Below are positions 10,666-20,548 of a stretch of DNA of 64,000 nucleotides, piece after piece. This DNA is from Nematopogon swammerdamellus. Its lineage: Eukaryota; Arthropoda; Insecta; Lepidoptera; Adelidae. A program made the translations under genes and the position numbers. The notes beneath the pieces are model-generated. The model was not told the DNA's origin. It made no database searches and saw only the letters and a program-made list of their open reading frames with translations. The stretch lies in the NCBI GenBank assembly GCA_946902875.1, contig OX336339.1:3465897-3529896 (forward strand), read 5' to 3'. Position 1 is the first letter of the stretch. Every line of letters begins with the position of its first letter.

Positions 10666-10845
10666 ATCCAGGCTTACTGACTCGTGGCGTCTGCACCTAT
10701 CTAGATAAACTTTAAAAAAATAACATGAACTAAATACTAAATTTCATCCAAATCGTTAAGCCGTTTCCGAGAATCCAATTGTATATATGTATATATACAA
10801 GTTTAGCTCACTTAAAGTAATAAATAATAATACATACATATATAT

Positions 10846-11010
10846 CACACACGCTGAATCCCGACAATCGGGGTAAGCAGAGTAATCGGTGTTGTGCCGC
10901 AAGAACTCTGGTAAATTACAGCACAACACCGACCACCACGTTTCGCAAAGTATTCGAACAAGATTCAATCGATCAAGCAGCAAGTAAGGCACGAAGACCC
11001 ACCTGCTGCA
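10846..11010 (-). repeat. Family R repeat, 3' half
   Basis: Starts at the CACACGCTGAATCCCGACAATC end and includes the foldable pair TCGGTGTTGTGCC / CAGCACAACACCGA. It ends within the AGACCCACCTGCTGCATG block, so the head is missing. Confidence 0.75.
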
Positions 11011-11220
11011 TGAAAGAGAAGAAAATAAAGAATACATATTGCGTGGCATTGCTAATAAATAGGTTAATAATTATTATTTGTATTGTTAGTTATTCTATGT
11101 AAGTTTGTATTGTAAAATGTTTTAATGTTGTAATAAAAATTCATTCATTCATTTACAATTCATTAATTACTACATAAATAGACTACGTACTGATATTAAT
11201 GACAGTAACTATTTCTTTTT

Positions 11221-11491
11221 TATTAGGGTTCCGTATCCCTATTACTGCCCACGCCGTCTGTCCGTTCGTCTGTCTGTTCGTCCGTCAGTCTTATCTTTAA
11301 AGGGCTGTATCGTGTTTGAACCGTAAAAGGTAGCCGGTTGACATTTTAACAGAATATGTGTTAATGGCGGATATCCTAACAAATAATAAAAAACAAAACA
11401 AAAAGCATCATACAAGAAACGTTTTTCTCAAGTTTGTTTTTGGTACGTAACCCTCGGTGCGCGAGTTGGACTCGCACTTGGCCGGTTTTTA
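11221..11491 (-). repeat. Family D repeat
   Basis: From TTATTAGGGTTCCGTATCC through the GTCTGTCCG block, GGCTGTATCGTGTTTGAACCG and TTAATGGCGGATATCC to CTCGGTGCGCGAGTTGGACTCG and CACTTGGCCGGTTTTT. Confidence 0.8.
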
Positions 11492-11825
11492 GTTGAGTAG
11501 TGCAGACTCAAAATTCTGAAAAGCAGTTTTTGCATTTTCTTTTCTGTTTCTAAAAGTTTTATAAAAATTCTGTTAGATAAAGCATTTGTAATGTGTACTC
11601 TTCTCTATACAGTGCATTTTTTCATGTTTCACATATTTTCGGTTACTTCAACTTTCGCGAAGAAAAATTGGTCGATTTTGGTTTCAATTGAAAAAAATAG
11701 CTGCCTACGGTGGCTTAATAAAAAGTACCTTTAACGAAAAATAAATATGTAGCATTTTATATTCTTCACGTTCTACCAAAGACTTCGACATTATAATTAT
11801 TTCATGTTTTTAAATTAATATTTAC

Positions 11826-11864
11826 CACAGAGCATCGCGCGCGGTAGGTATTTGATGCTCTGTG
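11826..11864. other. Perfect 11-bp hairpin
   Basis: CACAGAGCATC (11826-11836) and GATGCTCTGTG (11854-11864) are exact reverse complements around a GC-rich loop. Function unknown. Confidence 0.5.
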
Positions 11865-11999
11865 ATATTTACCAATAGATTATTAAACTTAACTGCCATC
11901 TAACAGTGAACGCCAAATTCTAATTTTATAATTTCAAAATTAAAAAAATAAAAGAGAGATAAGCTATCTATAGTCTACTATGAATGCGACATTAATTCT

Positions 12000-12810
12000 C
12001 TGTCGTTTGCAAGCAATAGCGACGGAATGCTTTCATAATTTCTACTACATTTAACCACTAAATTCTTCTCGCTGCGTTAGAGATTTTTCGTTTCGAGAGC
12101 CAATTCCAAAATTCAACGTCTGTCAACGTCAACGTCGCGGTCGTCGGTGGAAAACTCGGAAGCATAAGTTCTCAACAAAATTTCTTCTTAAGGCCAACTA
12201 TACACATTGTGATTGGCAAACGTTGGACCAACATTGTGAAGTGAAATTTTGAGTACCCGAACTCACATTTGGCAACCACACTGTGCTGGAATAATTTACT
12301 AATTGCTTCATCTCCCTCCCGTATCGCTCTAGTTTCCTGAATACGAAAAATACGCACTACAATGCCTGCATCAAAGCGCTGTCCTACTCAAGTACGATCT
12401 AGGGATGTCAATTATATATGGGTTTTTAAATTATCCTTGTTGTTAAACATTATAACAAAATTTCTCGACTTTACTCACGGTCGTCTCGAAGCTCGACGTT
12501 TCGGTCCTAACGTATGGCCCATCTTCATGAGCGCTCTGCCTAGTGCCACAGTTGGCAGATGTTGGCATTTGACAGTTCTCTGCCAACCGTCGCACGTCGC
12601 AATGCTTTTATAATTCTACTACCACTATATTCAGACTATTTTGTCCTCTCTGTGTTAGAGATTTTAGTTTCGAGAGCCAATTTCAAAATCCAACGTGTCT
12701 GGTGGAAAACTCGGAAGCAAAAGTTCTCACTTCTTAGGGATACATAGTGATTGGAAAACGTTGGCCAAACATTTTGAAGTGAATTTCTGAGTACCCAAAC
12801 TCATCCGGTT
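12000..12810. repeat. Diverged local duplication (two ~200-290-bp blocks)
   Basis: 12020-12290 and 12597-12805 share in the same order: ATGCTTTCATAATT / ATGCTTTTATAATT, GTTAGAGATTTT with TTTCGAGAGCCAATT, GGTGGAAAACTCGGAAGCA and GTGATTGG(C/A)AAACGTTGG, then GAGTACCC(G/A)AACTCA. The blocks are about 575 bp apart and differ by many substitutions and indels, so the duplication is old. The spacer contains CGTCTCGAAGCTCGACGTTTCGG, a motif I have seen often in lepidopteran repeats. Confidence 0.65.
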
Positions 12811-12819
12811 ACATCCCTA

Positions 12820-12987
12820 TCACCTAGTAAGGTAAGAAGGGAAGGGACCTACAGTTTTACATGGAATCCGAACCACGGTCAGCCTACAACGGTCGAGCAG
12901 AAATTTTTCACCCATCCAAGAACTGACCACGCCCAGGTGTGCTTAACAACAGTCGACCGACCGCACCACTGAGCTACCGAGGCTGAC
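12820..12987 (-). repeat. Family C SINE, head portion
   Basis: Minus-oriented head ending (on plus) CACTGAGCTACCGAGGCTGAC. It keeps the B-box-like GGTTCGGATTCC and the GTCCCTTCCC and TTACTAGGTG blocks; the 5S-like box is partly damaged. The 3' body is absent. Confidence 0.8.
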
Positions 12988-12999
12988 CCTTTCTAGATC

Positions 13000-13310
13000 T
13001 TCAGTTTAAGTCTCTATGTACGAAGTCTAGTAGGTAAAATCGGAAATACTAACAAATCGACGTGTTGTGTTTAACGCGATTGAAATATTGGCGCGTCGCA
13101 GAATCCTAAACATTTTCCTTTACGCCTGGCCAGTTGTGAATAAATCAACGATCTGAACGAAAGTGAGCGCATAGCAATTCAAGCGGCATTCGCAAACAAC
13201 GCTGCTGCACACAAACACAAAACATTACCAACGTTTCGTGCTAATGGAGAAAACAATGGACTAACTTTAGAAATCCGTTGTGTAATTTTCATTTACATTT
13301 CACAATTCAG
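13000..13310. other. Unassigned stretch
   Basis: No repeat, splice-flanked frame or RNA gene recognised. Confidence 0.5.
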
Positions 13311-13339
13311 GGTTTGGAACCACCGCCGCACTCGTCGGT

Positions 13340-13622
13340 TGAAACAATAAAAAATAGTTCGTGTTTTCCGTCCAGTTCAGTGTAGCCGGCACGACCGAAG
13401 GGAAGCACTGGCATGGCACCTTGTTGTTGTTGTTGATTTGGTGTGGGGTTGGCTCTAGGCCTACAAACTAATCCCGCTTGGTGCAAAACCCCGCAATCTC
13501 CAGCTACCCCAGACCCCAGCCAGCCTATGTCTTCCATGAAAGCCACAAGTCGACCGGGGTGTCTGCAGACCGCGATGGCACCTAGTTCGCCAAGGTGTTA
13601 TGGACTGACATCACGGACACTG
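13340..13622 (+). repeat. Family C SINE body with internal insertion
   Basis: The blocks TTCGTGTTTTCCGTCCAG, CAGTGTAGCCGGCACGACC and GGGAAGCACTGGCATGGCACC stop at about 13420. After about 150 bp of other sequence TGGCACCTAGTTCGCCAAGG and TATGGACTGACATCACGGAC resume, with the TGGCACC junction repeated on both sides. This looks like an insertion inside the body. Confidence 0.65.
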
Positions 13623-13872
13623 GCGGCTGGCCCATAAGTGCGCTCGTGCGCCGCACCACCACAAAACATAGTGGCTTCACCCGAAAGAAATAAATAAATT
13701 GAAGTATTAAAAATTCTACATGATTCTGACCGACCGCAACTCGACCGAAAGTAAAAATATCAAACTGAATTCGTTTCTATTTCCTAGAACACAAGGCAAG
13801 GTTTTGCGTGTACGTATGGCCGCCCCGCCGCCGTGCGGATTTCAAAACGCACGCGAGTCTCTCATAGTGATA

Positions 13873-14145
13873 CTATGAAAAACTTTTAGTGTGTACATAA
13901 GGAATGACATGTCGAACGACTAGGTGCACCTTCACATTATGTTTGAAGGATCCCAGACTGTACATTAAAGGAAAGGATGCAGGTGGGAGTGCATTCCACA
14001 TGTTGGCAACCCTGTAAATAAAAGATTTACAGGATCGATTTTTCCTATTTGTGTGGATGCATTCCCAACCTGTTGCGCGTGGAACGATGATGGGGATGGA
14101 GGGATCGCATCGTGCAGCTCCTTGGAACAATCTCCTTGGATTACC
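13873..14145 (-). pseudogene. LINE 3' remnant (ORF2 C-terminus)
   Basis: The minus frame contains ECIHTNRKNRSCKSF, RVANMWNALPPASFP and LGSFKHNVKVHL. This is the R(T/V)A.LWN.LP..FP...(L/I)G.FK end typical of insect LINE reverse-transcriptase proteins. Only the last ~80 residues remain; the protein is truncated before any catalytic motif. Confidence 0.7.
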
Positions 14146-14217
14146 TACAACAATTATAATTTATTACCTAAATAACGGTTAAAGATAATATTGCGGATTC
14201 GTACCGATCGGTTCTAC

Positions 14218-14513
14218 CAGAGCCGACTGTCATTGTCTCCCTCTACGGAGACAAGCCATGCTGCATCGTCATAGCCCCACTGCGACGTTGCTATCGCTTA
14301 CTCGCTCTCGCTTGCCTACCGATGACAGGAGCGAGAGAGAAACATGAAATCGCTCACCCTTCGTCGGGCGACCGACGAAATCTTCGTTTTCTCTCTCGCT
14401 CCTGTCATCGGTAGGCAAGCGTGAGCGAGTAAGCGATAGCAACGTCGCAGTGGGGCTATGACGATGCAGCATGGCTTGGTCTCCGTAGAGGGAGGCAATG
14501 ATAGTCGGCTATG
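14218..14513. mobile_element. Foldback MITE with ~120-bp TIRs and 7-8 bp target duplication
   Basis: Arms 14218-14340 and 14391-14513 are near-perfect reverse complements around a ~50-bp spacer. The ends read CAGAGCCGAC and, inverted, CATAGCCGAC. GTTCTAC (GGTTCTAC if the end base is shared) flanks both sides at 14210-14217 and 14513-14520. CAGAG-type ends and an ~8-bp target duplication fit the hAT superfamily. It encodes nothing; frames on both strands inside it simply reflect the palindrome. Confidence 0.85.
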
Positions 14514-14520
14514 GTTCTAC

Positions 14521-14806
14521 AGATCGTCAGATCGGCGACTAAGGGAAAAGGACAAGATGCCGTGCATAAGGGCGACAGGATAGCCACCTATCACCTTGGC
14601 ACGGCCTTCCATCGATTCATGTAGCAGGTGGGTCTTCGTGCCTTACTTGCTGCCTGATAGTTATTCGAATGATAGTTATACTTTAGTGCCCTAAGTGATG
14701 CTTCATAGTTATCTTGACCTAATACTTTGCTAAATGTGGTGGTCGGTGTTGTGCTGTAATTTACAAGAGCACAACACCGACTACTCTGCTTACCCCTATA
14801 AGTTTA
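14521..14806 (+). repeat. Family R repeat, 5'-truncated
   Basis: GGCGACTAAGGGAAAAGGAC, GCCACCTATCACCTTGGC, CAGGTGGGTCTTCGTGCC, GGTGGTCGGTGTTGTGCTG and ACAACACCGACTACTCTGC are in order. It begins directly at the target duplication of the foldback MITE. Confidence 0.75.
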
Positions 14807-15061
14807 ATCTTAAAACTCTGCAGGAAAGGGTCGACCCGACTAAGTAACAGCAAATAATGACACAAAACATCGTTACGCGAAGCATAATAATAAATGCTGA
14901 GAAAGTTGCAAGTGTATATAATTAAACGCAAATTATTACGTTGCATATTAACAATCTCTCCGCGCGTCTACTGTCTACGGATCTTGTAATTACGCTCACC
15001 GCAGTTCAAACTGATCTCACAGACTTCATTCACTTCATCCAACAAATAAAGAAAATCCTTT

Positions 15062-15392
15062 TTTTTTTTTTTTTATGGAAACTGACACGGTTGGCTACAT
15101 CACCTACAACATCCGTGATGTCAGCCCATAACACCGGGTGAACTTGGTGCCACGTCAGTGCTTCCCTTCGGTCGTGCCGGCTACACTGAACTGGACGGAA
15201 AACGCAAACTATTTACATAGCCGTTTCGACCGACCTTTCATTCAGTGCGGTGGTACCAACCCGGGCGGGTTAAACCCTACCACCTAGTGATATAAGAAGG
15301 GAGTCATATCCCTTAGTCGCCTTTTACGACATACACGGGGAGAGATGCAGTGGGGCTATTCTTTTAAAGTACCGGCCCCACACGGTACAAGG
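15062..15392 (-). repeat. Chimeric SINE: family R head + family C body
   Basis: On the minus strand it begins GTACCGTGTGGGGCCGGTAC and GACTAAGGGATATGACTCCC (family R head). It passes directly into CACTAGGTGGTAGGGTTTAA and the full family C body, with a poly(A) tail (plus-strand T run at 15060). The same fusion occurs at 42296-42617, so it is a family, not a single rearrangement. Confidence 0.8.
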
Positions 15393-15494
15393 TAGTAATT
15401 TAACACAACTTCTAGTAATTTCTCCAGTTTCCTCCAACCGAACAATATGGTGCACATTTTGTTGAACGATATATAATTTGACCAGCTTTTGCCC

Positions 15495-15825
15495 GAGTAA
15501 ATGACCGTACCTTTATTTCGGCACGCGGAACAATTCGGTTTGTATGAGATAGGGGTCAAATTGAGAAATAGGTCAACTTTAAAAAAAATGTTAGAGCTAT
15601 TGGCCTATCCTGTGTCACATACTACTTAAATGTGCTTGTACTAAGTTTCATCGAATTCGGATGATCGGTTTAAGAGTTATGGAGGAAAATACTTACATAC
15701 AGAAAATATTTCTAAAACTCGTCAATTTAGTTTTAGTATCATACATAAAGTCTACAACGGAGTATCTCACAAAACAAAGAAACTTACTCCATCACCATCC
15801 CTTATAAATTTATTATTAGTATTGA
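15495..15825 (-). mobile_element. Helitron-like element, 5' part
   Basis: Minus strand starts TCAATACTAATAATAAATTT. It contains AAGTTTCTTTGTTTTGTGAG, ATCATCCGAATTCGATG and CAAACCGAATTGTTCCGCG, the layout of the complete copy at 61831-62216. The 3' hairpin and CTAGT end are missing. Confidence 0.7.
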
Positions 15826-15977
15826 TTGATGATCGTTCGCTCGAAGGCTGAAAGTCTAGAGAGATACAAATTAAAGGCAGATGATGAATCCGCCGATGAG
15901 CCATGTGCGTGCAGGAAAGTAGAGCATTCGCACAGAAAATAGAATTGCACAAAACAAAAAATCGGTAAAATGACACG

Positions 15978-16236
15978 TTTCTTGTACGGGGATCTCCCCT
16001 TAATTTTGTTACTTATTTATATTTTTTTTTTATTATTTGTTGTTACTCGTATATCCGCCATAATAACTTACCACATATTCTGAGAAAATTACGATTCTAA
16101 AGATACAGATATTTACGGTTCAAGAGATACAGCCCTCGGACAGACGGACGAGCGGATGGACGGACGGACGGACAGACGGCGTAGGCTTAGTAATAGAGTC
16201 CCGTACCGGATACGGAACCCTAATAAATAGCCTTCC
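15978..16236 (+). repeat. Family D repeat, 5'-truncated
   Basis: CGTTTCTTGTACGGGGATC through TTATTTGTTGTTACTCG, GGTTCAAGAGATACAGCCC and a CGGACGGACGGACAGACGG run to CCGGATACGGAACCCTAATA. Confidence 0.75.
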
Positions 16237-16599
16237 GTACGGGGTACGCAAACCTTAAAACACGCATCCCATACAATTCTAGCAGGCTAAATTTTTCGTA
16301 TCTTTAGTACACTCTCTAAGTCCGCCCACGCTGCAAGCTAATTTCCAGTGCGGGTTCAATCGATACCGAAATACCGCAATGCCGCGTTTCAATCGGTTTA
16401 CATCGTAAATTTCAGCGTAGAAACCTCAACTCAACCCGCACGAGACGACGACGGAATGTTCGCCCCAGTGGGGTTTGACACCTGACAGCTCTGGCTGATC
16501 CTGCGCCTCCTCCTGCGCTCCTTTCGGAAACACTCGGGTTGACTCGGCTCGAAAGCGAACCAACTGAATCCGATATTCGTTGGTATCCATAAAAAAGAA

Positions 16600-16800
16600 A
16601 AAAGAAAAAAGAGTGTAAGATTTTTATTTTTTCGATCTCGACCATGGGTTCGTGTCACTTTTGTGAAAAATTTTTTTGTTTTGTTTTTTTTTTAAGCAAT
16701 ATTAGGGTGTTAAAATTAGGTTATGGTAATTTTTTTTATAACCACCTAAGAAAGCTTTATTTTCGGGAAATACAAACGTAACAAAAACGACATACGCCGC
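16600..16800 (+). repeat. Family S SINE, diverged copy
   Basis: GAGTGTAAGATTTTTATTTT, a B-box-like CCATGGGTTCGTGTC, and the body TATAACCACCTAAGAA...CGGGAAATACAAACG, ACAAAAACGACATACG. The A box is not recognisable. Compare 2842-3050. Confidence 0.6.
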
Positions 16801-16807
16801 CTCAACA

Positions 16808-16836
16808 TTTAGGTTAGGTTAGGTTATTTTTTTTTT
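16808..16836. repeat. Short telomeric-type (TTAGG)3 run joined to a poly(T/A) tract
   Basis: TTTAGGTTAGGTTAGGTTA is followed directly by about 11 T residues. On the minus strand this is poly(A) followed by TAACCTAACC, the structure produced when telomere-specific LINEs of the TRAS/SART type insert into the insect telomere repeat. Minus-strand sequence upstream (about 16880-16940, continuing beyond the hAT at 18771) has a protein-like frame ending RRRNVWYE and a stop. Confidence 0.5.
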
Positions 16837-17229
16837 TAAACTACCAAAAACATCACTTATACATACCACACAACATCACTCATACCACACATTCCTCCTT
16901 CGAGCCGAAGTTTCCCGAAAGGAGCTAAAGGAGTAGGTTGCAGGTAGAGCATCCAAAATCGGTGCCATTTCCAAAATCGGTTTTTTTCCGATTTTCATAT
17001 TTTTAAATCGATTTTTCGATTTATTCGATGTTTTCGATTTTACGGCAAAATTTACCGTTTAACTTTAATATAAGGTAGGTATACGAGTAATAAATGACAT
17101 TTAATATTTCAGTGCAATATTAAAATTACATGTCTTCAAAGTTTGCTATTAAAATGTTGAACTGGAACTTAACTCTAATTCTAACGTGGTTACGTGAACC
17201 ACTTGGTACTACGTGAACGTGACTTTATT

Positions 17230-18070
17230 TTTTTTATTGCTTCCGAACTGAGTGGCTCCGCCCGTGGTCGAAACCTCAGGCGCAGCCAATTTCACCGCCG
17301 AGAAGGTGCCAGTTCGGCTTGGAGGTGCACTAATGTTGCTGGGGAAAGGCCATTAAACCGCAATTTGAAGATCCGTGGATTGTAGGAGTGGGGAAAGATA
17401 TTCCCTGGGAGCCCGTTCTACACCTTTGCAGTGCGGCACAAGAAATATTTAGAGAATCGTGCAGTTCGAAGAACTATTCTGTCGACTACAAAGGGGTACC
17501 CGCGAGAGTATGGCGGGTTTGGCGAAGGCGAACAGGAGGAGGAGGGATAAGGGAAGCAAGTTCGTCAGAGCAGCGGCCATGGTAGTACCGATAAAACAGG
17601 CTCAATGAACCAACGATACGTCTGTGCTTTAGAGGTTGAAGGTCCTTTGTGAGTACAGAGTCACCAATGAGGCGAATGGCTCGTTGCTGAATAGAATCCA
17701 TGGTTGAAAGAAGGTACTCAGGGGAACCCTCCCAAAGAAGACTGCAATATTTCATCACCGGTCTTACTTGTGCTTTTTAGAGTGTAAGTAGTTGGACCGG
17801 CGTGAAAAATCGCCGACATCGGTAGAGGATCCCAAATTTTCGAGACGCTAGTTTCGCCTTGGACTCTATGAACGATCGAAACCTAACGTCCCTGGACACC
17901 TCCATACCCAGGACGCACAGACTACCATCGTTGGGGACTTGGCTGCCCTGGAAAGTGGCTTGGAGAGGAAACGGATCAGCTTTAGTAGAGAAGTGGCTAC
18001 GTTGAAATTTACAACGTTCTTCTTCCCCCAAGAGGATACTTTTTCGAGAACCTGGCCAACCCGAGCAACA
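17230..18070 (-). pseudogene. LINE 3' end nested in the hAT element (family A)
   Basis: Close relative of the 6484-7262 copy. The minus strand reads PFPLQATFQGSQVPNDG, VLGMEVSRDV, KLASRKFGILYRCRR, a frameshift near 17775, then YCSLLWEGSPEYLLS, IQQRAIRLIGD and SLSLFYRYYHGRCSDEL. It has a 3' UTR and an A-rich tail near 17230. The 5' truncation excludes the catalytic aspartates. It lies wholly between the hAT ends, so it inserted after the hAT. Confidence 0.8.
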
Positions 18071-18075
18071 GTTGA

Positions 18076-18262
18076 CTAATCTTTGTTTACTTGAAAGTGA
18101 GATATAAGGAAACATAGAGCGTCTAAACTGTGATCACCCATGCCACTTCTTAGATTTTCAGTTAAATAACCTGCTGCTGAAAATGCCCTTTCGCCTTCCA
18201 AACTTGTCGGCGGAATCGTGAGTAGGTTATGATATGATATACCTTTTCTAGACATGGGTCTC
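18076..18262 (-). pseudogene. hAT transposase C-terminal dimerisation domain, fragment
   Basis: The minus-strand frame reads LLTIPPTSLEGERAFSAAG, then LTENLRSGMGD and SLDALCFLISHFQVNK before a TAG at 18076-18078. The (S/G)ERAFSAAG...R..L....LDALCFL pattern is the signature of the hAT C-terminal dimerisation region. Upstream on the same strand the frame is interrupted by TGA near 18265. A 60-residue Ser/Pro/Glu-rich frame at 18291-18473 is probably a further decayed part of the transposase. The N-terminal BED finger and most of the DDE catalytic domain are missing. Confidence 0.8.
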
Positions 18263-19003
18263 TCTCACCGTTACTCTCAAATAATGTCACTTAAATTCTT
18301 ACGACATCACGCAGAATTTCCTCACCAGTCTTGGAAGGTTTTTTTGTCATAAATTTAGCACTTTCCAGCTCCAGGCGAGGATCGACAATGTCCAAAGTAG
18401 GTGTCGGCGAAGATGAAGGGGACGACGACTCCGACCTCTCCAACTGTGTTTGAGTTTGTACCGTCGAATGCAATCCTCGATTTCAAATCTTGATTATTCC
18501 GGTGTTATTATTATAATTTCTCTAATTGAGTTCGTTCTTCATTGGATGACAAATGATGATGATGATTAAGTAACCCACCCATAACCCAGTTCACATAAAA
18601 TAGCACTGTTTTTTTATGCATTTAAAACCAAATGACGGGGAATGTTTGAAAAACCTAAAAAACATCGGAACATCGGAAAAATCGATTTTCGATATTAAAA
18701 AAATCTATTTTAAAATAGCACTAAATTTGTCCGATTTTCGATTTCCGATTTCTCGATTTTGGATGCCCTAGTTGCAGGATCGAGCAGGTCTTTCAGGTGG
18801 CGGACCGACCGCAGTGCGATGTCGTTACCGACGGAAATGCGGGCGACCGAGCGGATGAAAAACGACCGCAACCACCGTTTCCGATACAAAAACCGTAGGA
18901 GCGGCAGGCGAAAAAACAACTGTTTCCTCTAATGAAACACCATCATCAACAACGCTTCTGGGAACTAATGAAGGGGACGTAAACTCGCGTCGCGCGCACA
19001 TCG

Positions 19004-19482
19004 TAGGCTTGCCAGGTGCCTGGGATTTCCGGGATTGTCCCGGGCAAGGCTCCAATGTCCCGTGCCCCGGGCAAAGGGTCATTTTGTCCCGGGAAGAGTC
19101 CAGAGTCGAGATGCCGATGAAGTGCTCAAATTAGAAATTTCCCTATTTCATTTTAGTGAAGTGTTGTTTACGAAAGTTGTTCGCTTTAAAACAATCGCTA
19201 AGAGTTCGCCGTAAAAATTATAACAGAAAAATATTGATATTTTCTTTACTTACACACCACACGCTGTATCCCGACAATCTGGGTAAGCAGAGTAATCGGT
19301 GTTGTGCTGCAAGTACTCTTAAATTACAGCACAACACCGGCATCTTGTCTTTATCCCTTAGTCGCCTTGTAAGACATGCACGGGGAGAGATGCAGTGGCG
19401 CTTTTCTTTCTCAACCATATTTATGAAGGACTGCAATAGTAGATATATCCCGGGATGGCTAACATCAGATCTGGCAAGCCTA
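19004..19482. mobile_element. Non-autonomous hAT element with nested repeat
   Basis: Inverted ends TAGGCTTGCCAGGTG and ATCTGGCAAGCCTA. The flanking 8-mers GCACATCG (18996-19003) and GCACGTCG (19483-19490) match at 7 of 8. GC-rich subterminal CCCGGG motifs occur (TTTCCGGGATTGTCCCGGGC). A family R fragment (about 19250-19415, minus) is inserted inside. A sister copy lies at 20549-20972. Confidence 0.85.
19250..19415 (-). repeat. Family R repeat fragment nested in the hAT element
   Basis: ACACCACACGCTGTATCCCG, AATCGGTGTTGTGCTGC, ACAGCACAACACCGGC, then a deletion straight into CTTATCCCTTAGTCGCC and GACATGCACGGGGAGAGATG. It is therefore an internally deleted copy. Confidence 0.75.
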
Positions 19483-19630
19483 GCACGTCGGGTAATCTGC
19501 GTCCGCTTGACGTGTGCTTTGCTTGGTGACGTACGGACGTGTTTGTGATTGTATTACGACGACGCTCGAATAACTTCGCTGGACGTTACCGAAGATGAAC
19601 TACAGGTTTTTTTTAATAATTAAAAAAAAA

Positions 19631-19889
19631 CGAAGTTCCTTATCGCACTTTACACACCGGACACTTGGCGAATGAGAGCTAGGCCGAAAAAAAGTGTAAG
19701 TAATTAAATGAAAAAAAAAAATAATAATAAAATGGCGTCTATACTGCAGTGATATACCTCTACATAGCCATACGCCTGTAAACACACATACTACAGCAAA
19801 AGTGTCGTGACGGTCGAAGTCTTACACTTTTTTCGGCCTAGCTCTCATTCGCCAAGCGTCTAGAGTGTAAAATGCGATAAGGAACTTCG
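19631..19889. mobile_element. TIR element with ~85-bp arms
   Basis: CGAAGTTCCTTATCGCA at 19631 and its reverse complement ending at 19889 start long inverted arms (19631-19705 and about 19815-19889). The arms share CTTGGCGAATGAGAGCTAGG and GGCCGAAAAAAGTGTAAG. The middle is about 110 bp, with no coding content and no clear target duplication (flanks are A/T homopolymers). Confidence 0.8.
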
Positions 19890-20104
19890 TTAAAAAAATA
19901 AAATAGATTTTTTATAAACAATGGCATAATATTAATTACAAATTACGTATCAAAGTTTGACAAAGGCTCTTTACACCTGATTAACTTAATTAATAAGTCT
20001 TTGTAGTCAGAACTCTCAGCAAAATTATTAATCTTGCTCTCAAGCTGTGTTTTCGATAGACTATGGGCGGTGTTAATATGTGGCTAGTCACTAAATACTT
20101 GTAA

Positions 20105-20225
20105 TAATATGTATAAAAAAAACCCTGCGAAGTTTCTTGCCGGTTCTTCTTCGTGGGTATAATCGAACCGGATAGAACAAATTGTGACAAGTTCGAGTTC
20201 AGTCTAACTGCCATTATGAATCATC
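20105..20225 (+). repeat. Family P repeat (AAGTTTCTTGCCGGTTCTTC type)
   Basis: GCGAAGTTTCTTGCCGGTTC followed by ATAATCGAACCGGATAGAAC and an ATAAACATAAT tail. Related copies at 26440-26585 (+) and 58640-58730 (-). It looks like a LINE 3' end, but I cannot place the clade. Confidence 0.6.
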
Positions 20226-20548
20226 AATAAACATAATACAACAATACAATACAATGTATTTACTCCTACCGCCCTTACCTTACCGATTATTGAAACATCT
20301 GAACCTTTCTCTAAAGAAAAACAAACTCATCCGATAAATCAGAAGACTACCGTCGTCGACCATAACTTTATTTCTGTACAATTTGTCATCGCGGTACCGC
20401 CGTCGACGGCTACAACGACGGACGGCGCCCTACGGCCGGGAACACTGGCGTCGTAAAACGAATAGCCACCGTCTCGTCGAGGCGCCGAATGTGTTTCAAA
20501 GTAAACTGCATAATCCTCCCTCGCTGGGCTCTGCACCGGCCCGCGGAG

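Larger units (their letters stand above)
16945..18770 (-). mobile_element. hAT-superfamily transposon, degenerate, with nested LINE
   Basis: The ends are inverted: TAGAGCATCCAAAATCGG on the left, and the right end is the reverse complement of TAGGGCATCCAAAATCGAG. The exact 8-bp target duplication GTTGCAGG lies at 16937-16944 and 18771-18778. A LINE fragment occupies about 17230-18070, so the element itself was about 1 kb. A transposase C-terminus is encoded on the minus strand just beyond the LINE (18076-18262). Subterminal regions are rich in CGATTTT motifs. It is internally deleted and not autonomous. Confidence 0.9.

Noticed and set aside
14269..14498. Two minus-strand frames of 60-67 codons
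   Set aside because: They lie inside the foldback MITE and reflect its palindromic arms.
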